Source: CAWCLK01 sp963796225 (GTDB lineage Bacteria > Actinomycetota > Nitriliruptoria > Nitriliruptorales > Nitriliruptoraceae). From it: a stretch of 64,000 nucleotides of DNA. The notes beneath the pieces are model-generated. The model ran no database searches and had not been told where the DNA came from. It was given only the letters and a program-made list of their open reading frames with translations. Of the stretch, positions 17,739 to 25,771 are shown piece by piece. How positions within the stretch are numbered: position 1 is the stretch's first letter; each line of letters starts with the position of its first letter. The stretch lies in contig CAWCLK010000009.1 in assembly GCA_963796225.1 (NCBI GenBank), forward strand, positions 127,314 to 191,313, written 5' to 3'. A program made the position numbers and the translations under genes.

Positions 17739-19601
17739 GTGTCCGAGACCACCGCCCCGACCGTCCTCGACGGCCGCTACCGCCTGCTCGCGCAGCTGGC
17801 GGTCGGTGGCACGTCCGTGGTGCACCTGGCCGAGGACACCGTGCTGGGGCGCACGGTCGCGGTGAAGATCCTCCACCCGCACCTGGCCGACGACCCTGCC
17901 GTGGTGGACCGGTTCCGGCGCGAGGCCCTGGCGGCCGCCAGCCTGGCGCACCCCCACGTGGTGACGATGTTCGACGTGGCCCGGGACGGCGCGTACCTGG
18001 TGATGGAACACGTCGACGGGCCCAGCCTGCGCGACGTCCTGCGCCTGCGGGGGCGGATGCGCCCCGCCGAGGCGCTGGCCATCCTCGGGCCCGTCGCGGC
18101 CGGGCTGTCGGCGGCCCACGCCGCCGGGCTGGTGCACCGCGACGTCAAGCCCGAGAACGTCCTGACGGGCGCGGACGGGCGGGTCCGGATCGGCGACTTC
18201 GGGCTCGCGCGGGACGCGGCCAGCGCGTCGACCACCTTCGGGCCGGACATGTTCGCCGGCTCCCCCAGCTACGCCTCGCCCGAGGCCGTGCGCGGTGACG
18301 TGCTCGACGCCCGGTCGGACGTCTACGCGCTCGGGGTCGTGCTGTACGAGTGCCTCACGGGCGTCGCGCCGCTGCGGGCCGACACGCCGTTCGCCACCGC
18401 CATGATGCACACCACGCACCGGGTGCCTGCCCCGTCCGAGCGCACCGAGGGCATCCCACGGGCCGTGGACGAGGTCGTGCTGCGGGCCACCGACCCGGAC
18501 CCGGCCCGGCGCTACGCCGACGCGGCCGAGTTCGCCACCGCCCTGCACGCGGCGGTGCCCGACGGCCCCGTCGCCGTGGACCTGCGCGATGGCAGCCGCG
18601 ACACGGTGGTGCTGCCCACCGACGACGCCGCGACGGTGGTCACGGGGCGCACCTCCACCTCCACGTCCCCCCCGCCCCGCCGCCGACGGGTCGCGGCCGC
18701 GCTGCGCCGCCGCTGGCTGGTGCTGGTGGTCGTCCTGGCGCTGCTGCTCGCAGGTGGCGGCTACCTCGCCTGGGATCAGCTGCTCGCGCCCGTGACCGAC
18801 ATCCCGGCCAACCTGGTCGGCGCCCAGCCCGACGCCGCCGAGGCCGCGCTGACCGATGCCGGCTTCACCGTCGAGGTCGCCGAACAGCGCCAACACAGCC
18901 TCGAGGTGCCCGCGGGGCGCGTCCTGCGCGTCGATCCGGACGACCAGGCCCGCCAGGGCACCACCGTGGTGCTCGTCCTGTCGTCGGGCCCCCAGCAGGT
19001 CGAGGTCCCGCAGGTCGTCGGGGCCACCGAGGAGGAGGCCCGCGCCGCGCTGCAGGACGCCAACCTCACCCCCGACGTCCAGCGGGACTTCAGCGAGACC
19101 GTCGAGGCGGGGCGCGTCATCTCGACCAGCCCCGGGCCGGGCGAGAAGGTCGACGAGACCTCCACGGTCACCGTCACGGTCAGCCAGGGACGCAAGCCGA
19201 TCGAGGTCCCGTCGGTGGTCGGCGTGGCCGAGGGTGACGCGCGACGGCAGCTCGAGGACCTCGGGCTGCAACCGAAGGTCACCGGGTCCGCGTACAGCGA
19301 CGACGTGCCCGCAGGCGCGATCCTCACGCAGTCGCACGGCCCGCAGGACGGCCCGCTGTACCGCGGCGACGCGGTCGAGCTGACCGTCTCCGACGGACCC
19401 GAGCCCTTCGAGCTGCCCAACGTGCGCGAGCTCCCCGAGGCCGAGGCCCGCAGGCAGCTCGAGAACCTCGGCCTCGTCGTCAAGGTCCGCTACGTCGACG
19501 CGCTGTTCGGCATCGGGGCAGGTCGGGTCGGCCAGCAGTCCCCGCGCGCCGGCGAGATGGTGGTGCGGGGCGACACGGTCGAGCTCGTCGTCCTGAAGTG
19601 A
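17739..19601 (+). CDS. Ser/Thr protein kinase with four PASTA domains (PknB/StkP type)
   Basis: A 620-residue membrane kinase. The N-terminal kinase domain has VAVKIL (K43), the catalytic loop HRDVKPENV (H133-R134-D135), DFG at 153-155 and SPSYASPEAV in the activation segment. The glycine-rich loop is degenerate (AVGGTSVVH). A single membrane span follows (WLVLVVVLALLLAGGGYLAW, about 320-340). Outside the cell are four PASTA repeats starting at DIPANLVGAQ, VEVPQVVGAT, IEVPSVVGVA and FELPNVRELP, each with the -A---L---GL pattern. PASTA domains sense peptidoglycan fragments; such kinases tune growth and division. It is not next to the usual pbpA/rodA/fhaB cluster, so it may be an extra paralogue. 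GTG start. Confidence 0.93.
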   Translation: MSETTAPTVLDGRYRLLAQLAVGGTSVVHLAEDTVLGRTVAVKILHPHLADDPAVVDRFRREALAAASLAHPHVVTMFDVARDGAYLVMEHVDGPSLRDVLRLRGRMRPAEALAILGPVAAGLSAAHAAGLVHRDVKPENVLTGADGRVRIGDFGLARDAASASTTFGPDMFAGSPSYASPEAVRGDVLDARSDVYALGVVLYECLTGVAPLRADTPFATAMMHTTHRVPAPSERTEGIPRAVDEVVLRATDPDPARRYADAAEFATALHAAVPDGPVAVDLRDGSRDTVVLPTDDAATVVTGRTSTSTSPPPRRRRVAAALRRRWLVLVVVLALLLAGGGYLAWDQLLAPVTDIPANLVGAQPDAAEAALTDAGFTVEVAEQRQHSLEVPAGRVLRVDPDDQARQGTTVVLVLSSGPQQVEVPQVVGATEEEARAALQDANLTPDVQRDFSETVEAGRVISTSPGPGEKVDETSTVTVTVSQGRKPIEVPSVVGVAEGDARRQLEDLGLQPKVTGSAYSDDVPAGAILTQSHGPQDGPLYRGDAVELTVSDGPEPFELPNVRELPEAEARRQLENLGLVVKVRYVDALFGIGAGRVGQQSPRAGEMVVRGDTVELVVLK

Positions 19602-19614
19602 GCCTGCGACCGGG

Positions 19615-20598
19615 TCAGGAGCGGGCGCGGAATGCCTCGCGGTCGGACTCGTCGGCGGGCCAGCCCACGTAGCGGACCTCGGCGATCGCCCCGACCCCGC
19701 CCGTGGTGTCGGTGACCTCCCAGGTGACCTGGTCGGTCAGGACCGGCTCGGGCAGCAGGACCACCTGCACGCCCTCGATGTCCTGCAGCTCCGCCACCAC
19801 CACCTGCGAGCCGAGGTCGACCCGCACCTCGGTCACGCGCGCGGTCGCCGCGAAGGCCTCGGGCCCCGACTGGTCCCCCGTGGCGACCTCGAGCCGTTCG
19901 ACCCAGAGCGGGGCGACGAACCCGTGGCGCAGTCGCGCCCCGGTCTCCTCGCCGTCCGGCATCCAGACGGTGGCGAGGTCGCCGTCGACCGTCGCCTGGG
20001 GACCGAAGATCCGCTCGCCGTCCGACGGGGCGGTCGAGGTGGAGCCCGTCGTGGCGGGGCGGACGGCCGCCGGTTCCCGGGGGTAGGCCGTCGGGTCGAA
20101 GGGGACGGGTTCGACCGTCGCGAAGGGCCCCATGCCGGTGCCTGCTGCGACCCCCAGGCCGGTCCCCAGGACGAGCCCGAGGCCGACGACGAGCACCCCG
20201 AGCCCGCGCCGGCGGTGGGGACGGGACGGGGCGGTGTCCTCCCCGTCGTCCTCCCAGTGCCCGGCCGGCGTCGGCGTGGGGACGATGAGGTCCTGGTCGG
20301 GCTCGCTGGCCGGCGTGGGCGTGGTGCGCAGCGACTGGCCACATCGGCCACAGTGTCGGCGTCGGGCCGCGTTGGACGCCCCGCACGACGGACAGGCGAC
20401 CAGCTCCACGTCGCCGTCGTCGGCGGGCTGCGGGACGGGCGGGAGCGCGGTCTCGGTCGGCTCGTCGCCGAGCGGGACCGCGGGCTCGTCCGGCCGCGGG
20501 GTGGCCGACGTGCTCGGCGCCGCAAGCTCCTGCCCGCAGTTCATGCAGTACCGGTCCGCGGCCCCCGTGGGCGCGTCGCAGCGTGGGCAGGAGGGCAC
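19615..20598 (-). CDS. Double zinc-ribbon membrane protein with discoidin-like extracellular domain
   Basis: A 327-residue protein. Two zinc ribbons are at the N-terminus (CPRC...CMNC, residues 4-21, and CPSC...CGRC, about 69-88). One membrane span lies near residues 130-155 (GLGVLVVGLGLVLGTGLGVA). The outer part resembles a discoidin/F5-8-type sheet domain (IFGPQATVDGDLATVWMPDG, with a WxxR-like LWVERLEVATGDQSG). This layout is common in actinobacterial envelope proteins of unknown role. It converges on the PASTA kinase with a 13-base gap and is divergent from the aroF leader. Confidence 0.75.
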   Translation of the reverse strand: MPSCPRCDAPTGAADRYCMNCGQELAAPSTSATPRPDEPAVPLGDEPTETALPPVPQPADDGDVELVACPSCGASNAARRRHCGRCGQSLRTTPTPASEPDQDLIVPTPTPAGHWEDDGEDTAPSRPHRRRGLGVLVVGLGLVLGTGLGVAAGTGMGPFATVEPVPFDPTAYPREPAAVRPATTGSTSTAPSDGERIFGPQATVDGDLATVWMPDGEETGARLRHGFVAPLWVERLEVATGDQSGPEAFAATARVTEVRVDLGSQVVVAELQDIEGVQVVLLPEPVLTDQVTWEVTDTTGGVGAIAEVRYVGWPADESDREAFRARS

Positions 20599-20720
20599 CG
20601 CGGGCTCGCTCGGGTCGGGGCCGGGACGAAGGCTGGCGGCAGGGTAGACGCCCGGTCCTCCCCCGCCGCCCGCGACCGGGGGTTGTGCGGCGGGCTCGAC
20701 GGCGTGTTACCGTCCCCGCC

Positions 20721-20789
20721 ATGTTCGCAGCGCGCGCGTATCAGTGGTACTTCGGCTTTCCCGAGCCGGGGCGCGCCGCCGTGGACTGA
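20721..20789 (+). CDS. aroF leader peptide (aromatic amino-acid attenuator)
   Basis: A 22-codon open frame with an ATG at 20721 and TGA at 20787. It contains the run YQWYFGF (residues 7-13): two Tyr, one Trp and two Phe in seven codons, which is exceptional in this GC-rich genome. It ends 90 bases before the DAHP synthase gene and is followed by a terminator hairpin that can be pre-empted by an alternative pairing (20766-20772 with 20816-20822). This is the arrangement of a ribosome-stalling attenuator that senses charged aromatic tRNAs. A possible promoter (TTGTGC at 20683, 16-base spacer, TGTTAC at 20705) lies just upstream. Confidence 0.85.
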   Translation: MFAARAYQWYFGFPEPGRAAVD

Positions 20790-20842
20790 CACCCACACAC
20801 AAATCGGCACCGCGAGCCCCGGGACATGACCCCCCGGGGCTC
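20766..20842 (+). promoter_or_regulatory. Transcription attenuator of aroF
   Basis: Terminator stem: GAGCCCCGGG (20814-20823) with CCCGGGGCTC (20833-20842), loop 9, followed by TT. Competing antiterminator: CCGGGGC (20766-20772), which lies just after the aromatic codons of the leader, pairs perfectly with GCCCCGG (20816-20822). A ribosome stalled at the Trp/Tyr/Phe codons (20739-20759) would leave 20766-20772 free and block terminator formation. Confidence 0.8.
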
Positions 20843-20879
20843 TTGCATGACGCGGGCCCCGGGGATCCGGGGAGGTGAC

Positions 20880-21968
20880 ATGGCAACGGAGGGAACAGCG
20901 ATGGTGGTCGTGATGCGACACACCGCAACCGACGACGACGTCACGAAGGTGGTGGACGCCGTCAACGAGGTCGGCGGTGACGCCTTCGTGTCGCGCGGAC
21001 GGCACCAGACGATCGTCGGCCTGGTCGGTGACCTGGCGCAGTTCTCGGAGCTGCCTCTGCACGCCTTCCCCGGCGTCGAGGACGTGATCCGCGTCAGCAA
21101 GCCCTACAAGCTCGTCTCCATCGAGACGCACCCGCGACCGTCGACGGTGTACGTCGGCGACGTCCCCATAGGCCGCGACACGTTCACGCTGATCGCGGGG
21201 CCGTGCGCAGTGGAGACCGAGGACCAGACCGCCGCCGCGTGCCGCATGGCCCGCGACGCCGGTGCCGTGATCCTGCGCGGCGGCGCCTACAAGCCCCGCA
21301 CCTCCCCGTACGCCTTCCAGGGCCTCGGCGAGAAGGGCCTGGACATCCTCACCGACGTGGCCCGGGACCTCGACATGCCCGTGGTCACCGAGGTCGTGAC
21401 CACCGCCGACGTCGAGACGGTCGCCGCCAAGGCCGACATGCTCCAGGTCGGCACGCGCAACATGCAGAACTTCCAGCTGCTGCGCGAGGTCGGCATGGCC
21501 GAGCAAGCCCGTGCTGCTCAAGCGCGGCATGCAGCGCGACGATCGACGAGTGGATCATGGCCGCCGAGTACATCGCGCACCAGGGCAACCTGCAGGTCGT
21601 GCTCTGCGAGCGCGGGATCCGCACCCACGAGCCCGCGACCCGCAACACCCTGGACGTCTCGGCCGTGCCCGTCGCCCAGTCGCTGACCCACCTGCCGGTG
21701 ATCGTCGACCCGTCCCACTCCGGCGGCAAGCGGGACCTGGTGCTGCCGCTGACGCGGGCCGCCATCGCGGTCGGCGCGGACGGGGCGATCATCGACGTCC
21801 ACCCGCGCCCCGAGGTCGCGCTCGTGCGACGGCGCCCAGGCGCTGGTCAAGGACGACATCATCCGACTGCGCGAGACCGTCGTGAAGTTCTCCGACGCCG
21901 CGGGGCGCGCCCTTGCCGCTCCCGACGCCTCCCACCGCGAAGGGGCCTGGGGCCGCAGCGCGGTGTGA
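20880..21968 (+). CDS. aroF: 3-deoxy-7-phosphoheptulonate (DAHP) synthase, type I with N-terminal regulatory domain; three frameshifts
   Basis: The first enzyme of the shikimate pathway (phosphoenolpyruvate plus erythrose 4-phosphate). The first ~90 residues are the ferredoxin-like regulatory domain (MVVVMRHTATDDDVTKVVDA). The barrel follows: IAGPCAVE, LRGGAYKPRTSPYAFQGLG, VGTRNMQNFQLLREVG, KPVLLKRGM, VLCERGIRTHE, PVIVDPSHSGGKR, GADGAIIDVHPRPE, ending in GRSAV. Extra bases at about 21504, 21532 and 21824 break the frame; removing them gives 361 continuous residues with every motif in place. Since the enzyme makes all aromatic amino acids, sequencing error is the likely cause. The ATG at 20880 follows GGGGAGGTGAC. 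Expression should depend on the upstream attenuator. Confidence 0.92.
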
Positions 21969-21980
21969 GTGGACCGACAC

Positions 21981-22020
21981 CATGACGACGGCCGCCCCGA
22001 TCGGGGCGGCCGTCGTCATG
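21981..22020. terminator. Perfect 40-bp palindrome, bidirectional terminator
   Basis: CATGACGACGGCCGCCCC, GATC, then the exact reverse complement of the first arm. It starts 13 bases after the aroF stop and ends 15 bases before the stop of the convergent CsbD gene. As RNA it forms an 18-bp stem with a 4-base loop in either direction. Confidence 0.88.
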
Positions 22021-22035
22021 TGGCGCGAACGCAGG

Positions 22036-22206
22036 TCACTCGCCGGAGTGCTTCTCCTGCTTGTTCTCCTCGCGCTGGGCCTTCTCCTTGGCGTCGGCCT
22101 TCTCCTGCTGCGACTCGCCCTCCTTGGCGAGCTCGTCGCTGCCGGTGACCTTGCCGGCCATCTCCTTGGCGGTGCCCTTCATCTTCTCGGCATCGTTGTC
22201 AGCCAT
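22036..22206 (-). CDS. CsbD family stress protein, copy 1
   Basis: A 56-residue, very charged, alpha-helical protein starting MADNDAEKMKGTAKEMAGK, with VTGSDELAKEGESQQEKADA following. This is the CsbD fold signature (K-KG--KE--GK-TG---L--EG). CsbD proteins are general-stress proteins of unknown action, often among the most abundant stress transcripts. AAGGAG stands 6 bases before the ATG at 22206. A paralogue lies 34 bases upstream on the same strand, so the two are a tandem duplication and probably one transcript. Confidence 0.9.
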   Translation of the reverse strand: MADNDAEKMKGTAKEMAGKVTGSDELAKEGESQQEKADAKEKAQREENKQEKHSGE

Positions 22207-22240
22207 GTGCTGCTCCTTGGGTCGTTCGGGCGAGCGAGGA

Positions 22241-22411
22241 TCACGCCCCGCTGTGCCGGTCCTGTTCACGCTCGGCCTGCTCGGCCTCGCGCTCGGCCTC
22301 GGCCTTCTTCTGCTGGGCCTGGCCTTCCTTCACCATCTCGTCGCTGCCGGTCAGCTTCCCGGCGAGCTCCTTCGCGGTGCCCTTGACCTTCTCGGCCTCG
22401 GTGTCCGACAT
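22241..22411 (-). CDS. CsbD family stress protein, copy 2
   Basis: A 56-residue paralogue of the gene at 22036, with the same length and the same core (KVKGTAKELAGKLTGSDEMV, KEGQAQQKKAEAERE). The C-terminal half is a run of E, A, Q, R and K with helix-forming character and ends HSGA (copy 1 ends HSGE). GAGGAG precedes the ATG at 22411. The first 30 residues are better conserved between the copies than the tail. Confidence 0.9.
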   Translation of the reverse strand: MSDTEAEKVKGTAKELAGKLTGSDEMVKEGQAQQKKAEAEREAEQAEREQDRHSGA

Positions 22412-22653
22412 GGGCGTTCTCCTCGTGATCGCCGCACGGGGCGGCGGAACCCGGCGTTCCCGGGTCTGTGAGGGATTCGTGCCCGCTGCGCGCCCCGTTC
22501 CCCGGTCGATCGGACGGCCGGGACCCGACCCCGGCCCGGCCCCGGCCTTTCGGGAAGCGCCGCGCCCCGACTGCCCGAACGCCCCCATCCAGCGACGTCA
22601 CCACGGGGCGCGACGTCACGAATCCTGGACGACACCCACCAAGGAGCCGGAAC

Positions 22654-22776
22654 ATGGACACCACCCCGAACTGGCGAGAGCGCCTTCGTGACGAGGCCGG
22701 GATCTCCGGTCCGAACACCCTCATCGGGCTGCTGATCGTCATCGTCCTGATCATCGTCATCATCCGGCTGCTCTGA
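22654..22776 (+). CDS. Small single-span membrane protein
   Basis: A 40-residue protein with a good Shine-Dalgarno (AAGGAG) before the ATG. It has a short charged N-terminus (WRERLRDEAGISGPN) and one long hydrophobic helix rich in I, V and L to the C-terminus (LIGLLIVIVLIIVIIRLL). It resembles the small hydrophobic stress-induced peptides found beside CsbD-type genes and is divergent from the CsbD pair. No function is claimed. Confidence 0.75.
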   Translation: MDTTPNWRERLRDEAGISGPNTLIGLLIVIVLIIVIIRLL

Positions 22777-22839
22777 CGCGCGTCCTCCATCCTCGCGTCA
22801 GCAGCAGACCCGGGGCGCGGCCGCCGCCGCGCCCCGAAC

Positions 22840-22871
22840 GACGCCCCGCCGCTCCGCAACGGCGGGGCGTC
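22840..22871. terminator. Hairpin terminator after small membrane protein gene
   Basis: GACGCCCCGCCG (22840-22851) and CGGCGGGGCGTC (22860-22871) form a perfect 12-bp stem with an 8-base loop, 63 bases after the stop of the gene at 22654. Confidence 0.75.
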
Positions 22872-22874
22872 ATC

Positions 22875-23157
22875 TCGATGCTCGGGCAGTCGCCGGTCGC
22901 CTGGTGGCCCATCGGGACACAGCGCAGCCGGCGATCCGCCCTCGGTCGATGCTCGGGCAGTCGCCGGACCGCCCCGCCCCCGCCCGAGCACGCACTGGGG
23001 GCACGAGCGGTGCTCGGGCCGCGGTCATGCACCCAGTACGACCGCCCCGCCCCCGCCGCACGGTGCGAGTGGTCCGGGGCGCCCGCACCCAGACGACGCC
23101 CGCCCCCGCCCGGCACTGGGTGCATGGCGGTACTGGGCCGCGGCCATGCACCCAGTG
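22875..23157. repeat. Intergenic repeat cluster between convergent genes
   Basis: The 399-base spacer 22777-23175 holds no gene. It contains a 22-bp direct repeat (core GATGCTCGGGCAGTCGCC) at 22875 and 22946, bracketing an 84-bp unit that recurs in diverged form at 57063-57142. From 22968 come three degenerate units that each begin with a C-rich run, at 22968, 23041 and 23096. The last holds a perfect 15-bp inverted repeat, CACTGGGTGCATGGC with GCCATGCACCCAGTG (23114-23157); a weaker copy is at 22993-23037. Confidence 0.75.
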
Positions 23158-23175
23158 GCATGCGGGCCCGAGCGG

Positions 23176-24024
23176 CTACCAGAGCTGGTCGGTGTAGCGG
23201 TCCGTGCCGGGGACGGTCGGCAGGAAGGGGCCGGCCCACGAGACCGTGCCCATGCCCGCATCGGCGACCAGCTCGGGCACACGGCCGACGCTGGACGCCC
23301 ACGACTCGGCGGGGTCGGTGTCGAGGAAGTGCAGGTGCAGGAACCGCCCCGCCTCCCCGTCGTCGCGGGCGACGTCCTTGGCCTCGACCTGCAGCGGCAC
23401 GGCGGAGAACGCCAGCGTCATGGCGATCGGTGAGCCGTCCGCGTGCAGGGCGGGGACGAGCTCCTGCTCGGTCCAGCGGTCGAAGGCGTCCCGGTCACCG
23501 TCGGCGGCGGTGCCGATGACGACCCCGAGGCCCGCGAAGGGGTGGTCGAGGGCCAGGGAGGCCGGGACCGGGTCGTCGTCGCGGTAGTACGCGCGGTCGT
23601 GGTCGTACATCAGCGTGTGGACGTGGTCGCGGTGCGGGAACATCCGGCCGTTCTCGTGCAGCCACCGGAACTCGCGGAAGGCCCAGCGGTTCCACTCCTT
23701 CACCCAGCCGTCCAGCAGCCAGTACAGGGACAGGTACGAGCCCACCATGGGGTCGGTCGCGATGGTGTCGTCGCCGACGTGCCGCAGCTGCTTGAGCTCG
23801 CGGGTGGCGACCCAGCGCTTCGCCGCGAAGTTGTACGGCCCCACCGTGCAGCCCGCGTAGAGGTGGTCGCGCTCGTACCAGCGGTTGTAGGCGACCACGT
23901 GCTCACGGTGTGGCTCGACCAGCGTGAACAGCATCGCCCCGAGCTGGATCGGGCCCAGGCCGATGTCGGTGACGTCGATCGGCCCGACGTCGGTGGCGCC
24001 GATGGCGGCGTGCGGGTCGGCCAT
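23176..24024 (-). CDS. Hypothetical protein in fadD3 operon (possible EthD/Dabb-like fold)
   Basis: A 282-residue soluble protein starting at ATG, 19 bases after the fadD3 stop on the same strand. Two similar halves can be seen: EHVVAYNRWYERDHLYAGCT with GPYNFAAKRWVA, and DRDAFDRWTEQELVPALHAD with a following beta segment. The pattern F-RWY--EH and a later ARR-type strand recall EthD/Dabb-like dimeric alpha-beta barrels. The assignment is weak. Its place behind fadD3 suggests a part in steroid or acyl-CoA breakdown. Confidence 0.65.
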   Translation of the reverse strand: MADPHAAIGATDVGPIDVTDIGLGPIQLGAMLFTLVEPHREHVVAYNRWYERDHLYAGCTVGPYNFAAKRWVATRELKQLRHVGDDTIATDPMVGSYLSLYWLLDGWVKEWNRWAFREFRWLHENGRMFPHRDHVHTLMYDHDRAYYRDDDPVPASLALDHPFAGLGVVIGTAADGDRDAFDRWTEQELVPALHADGSPIAMTLAFSAVPLQVEAKDVARDDGEAGRFLHLHFLDTDPAESWASSVGRVPELVADAGMGTVSWAGPFLPTVPGTDRYTDQLW

Positions 24025-24043
24025 GGGGAGACTCCTGGGAGGT

Positions 24044-25678
24044 TCAGGCACCCACGCGGGCGCGAAGCTCGTGCTTGAGGACCTTGCCGGAGGGGTTGGT
24101 GGGCAGCGCGTCGACGACCTCGACGCGACGCGGCACCTTGAAGTTGGCCATGCGCTCGCGGCTCCAGGCCACGACCTCGTCGGCCTCGAGCTGCTGGCCG
24201 GGCCGGGGCACGAGGAAGGCGCAGCCGACCTCGCCCAGGCGGTCGTCCGGCATGCCGACCACCGCCGCCTGCGCGACGCCGGGATGCTCGACGAGGGTGT
24301 TCTCGATCTCCGCCGGGTAGGCGTTGAACCCGCCGACGATGAACATGTCCTTGGTCCGGTCGACGATGTCGAGGTAGCCGCGCTCGTCCATCACGCCGAC
24401 GTCGCCGGTGTGCAGCCAACCGTCCTCGTCGATGGCCGCGGCGGTCTGCTCGGGGTCGTCGAGGTAGCCCTGCATCACGTTGTGCCCGCGGACGACGACC
24501 TCGCCCCGCTCCCCACGCGCCACCTCGGTCCCGTCGGCGTCGACGACCCGGACCTCGACGTCGGGGATCGCCCGCCCCGACGTCGACGCGATGGTCTCGG
24601 CGTCGTCACCGTCGCGGCACATCGTCACGACGCCGGTCGCCTCGGTCAGCCCGTACGCGGTCAGGACCACGTCGAAGCCGAGCTCGTCGTGCATGCGGCG
24701 GATCAGCGACACCGGGATCGAGGCCGCGCCGGTGACCGCCAGTCGGAGGCTCGACAGGTCGAGGTCGCCGCGCTCCGGGTGGGCCAGGATCGACTGGTAC
24801 AGCGCGGGCGGGCCGGGCAGCATCGTGACCCGGTCGGCGTCGATGCGGCGCAGCACCTGGTCGGCGTCGAAGACCGCGTGCGGCAGCAGGGTGGCGCCCC
24901 GCATCACCGCCGCCACGATCCCCGCCTTGTAGCCGAAGGTGTGGAAGAAGGGGTTGACCACGAGGTAGCGGTCCCCGGCCTCGAGGCCGACCAGCCGCGA
25001 CCACACCTCGAACACCCGCAGCGTCTGGCCGTGGGTACAGACCACGCCCTTGGGGTGGCCGGTCGTGCCGGAGGTGAACATCACGTCCGAGACGTCGTCG
25101 GGACCGATGCGGGCCGCGAGGTCGTCCGTCGCCCCGTCCGGGGCGTCGGCGGCGCGGGCGAGCAGGTCGTCCCAGCCGGTCGCCCCGTCCCCGCCGTCCC
25201 CCGCCCCGTCGGGCGTGGGCAGGACCACGATCTCCTCGAGGTCGGGAAGGTCGGCCACCGGTCGGTCCGCGCCGGCGCCGCCAGCACCGTCCCGCAGCAG
25301 CTGGACGTAGTCGGTGTCCAGGAAGCCGCGCACCGTCAGCAGCAGCCGCGCCCCGGACCGCTGGAGGATGTAGGCCGCCTCGCGGCCCCTGTAACGCGTG
25401 TTGAGGGGCACCAGCACCGCGCCGGCGGCGTGGACGCCGAGCCCGGCGGCGACCCACGCGGTCACGTTCGGCGCCCAGATCCCGACGCGGTCCCCCGGCT
25501 CGATGCCCGTCGCCACGAGCGCCCGGGCGACCTCGTCCACGCGCCGGGCGAGCTCGGTGAAGGACCACGTCGCGCCGTCCTCGGCCTGCACGGCCGGGGC
25601 GTCGCCGTAGGTGTCCGCGGCCCATCGCACGAGGGCCGCGGTGCTGGGCCATGGGCCCGCGGTGGGGTGGTCGCCCAC
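24044..25678 (-). CDS. fadD3: HIP-CoA ligase (FadD3-type acyl-CoA synthetase)
   Basis: A 544-residue adenylate-forming ligase. The P-loop is MFTSGTTGHPKGVVCTHG; further motifs are LTAYGLTEATG, HTGDVGVMDERGYLDIVDR, FIVGGFNAYPAE and the catalytic lysine segment NPSGKVLKHEL. Compared with what I know of mycobacterial FadD3, long blocks match: YLVVNPFFHTFGYKAGI, VTMLPGPPALYQSILAHPER and DLSSLRLAVTGAASIPVSLI. FadD3 adds CoA to HIP, the C/D-ring propionate left after steroid A/B-ring removal. The GTG at 25678 is chosen over the GTG at 25699 because GGGGAG lies just before it. A steroid-regulon operator lies 28 bases upstream (25706-25720). The gene at 23176 is co-transcribed. Confidence 0.88.
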   Translation of the reverse strand: MGDHPTAGPWPSTAALVRWAADTYGDAPAVQAEDGATWSFTELARRVDEVARALVATGIEPGDRVGIWAPNVTAWVAAGLGVHAAGAVLVPLNTRYRGREAAYILQRSGARLLLTVRGFLDTDYVQLLRDGAGGAGADRPVADLPDLEEIVVLPTPDGAGDGGDGATGWDDLLARAADAPDGATDDLAARIGPDDVSDVMFTSGTTGHPKGVVCTHGQTLRVFEVWSRLVGLEAGDRYLVVNPFFHTFGYKAGIVAAVMRGATLLPHAVFDADQVLRRIDADRVTMLPGPPALYQSILAHPERGDLDLSSLRLAVTGAASIPVSLIRRMHDELGFDVVLTAYGLTEATGVVTMCRDGDDAETIASTSGRAIPDVEVRVVDADGTEVARGERGEVVVRGHNVMQGYLDDPEQTAAAIDEDGWLHTGDVGVMDERGYLDIVDRTKDMFIVGGFNAYPAEIENTLVEHPGVAQAAVVGMPDDRLGEVGCAFLVPRPGQQLEADEVVAWSRERMANFKVPRRVEVVDALPTNPSGKVLKHELRARVGA

Positions 25679-25705
25679 GGATCGCTCCCCTGCCGACACG
25701 CGTTT

Positions 25706-25720
25706 CTGACGGGTCGTCAG
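25706..25720 (-). promoter_or_regulatory. Steroid-regulon operator, site 1 (fadD3)
   Basis: CTGACGGGTCGTCAG, arms CTGACG/CGTCAG with a 3-base centre. On the minus strand it follows TAACCT, a TANNNT-type -10 box that overlaps its edge. It stands 28 bases upstream of the chosen fadD3 start. Same family as the sites at 30859, 39013, 42544 and 54769. Confidence 0.75.
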
Positions 25721-25771
25721 GTTAGTGGGTCGCGGGAGCGAGGGCGACTTCGTCCCGCGCGCCCGGACTCG

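Noticed and set aside
20880..21968. Programmed frameshifting in aroF
   Set aside because: Three separate one-base insertions, no slippery heptamer or stimulatory structure, and the same kind of break in many other genes. Sequence error is simpler.
22875..23157. CRISPR array
   Set aside because: Repeats are few, unequal in length and spacing, and mutually diverged; there are no regular spacers and no cas genes.
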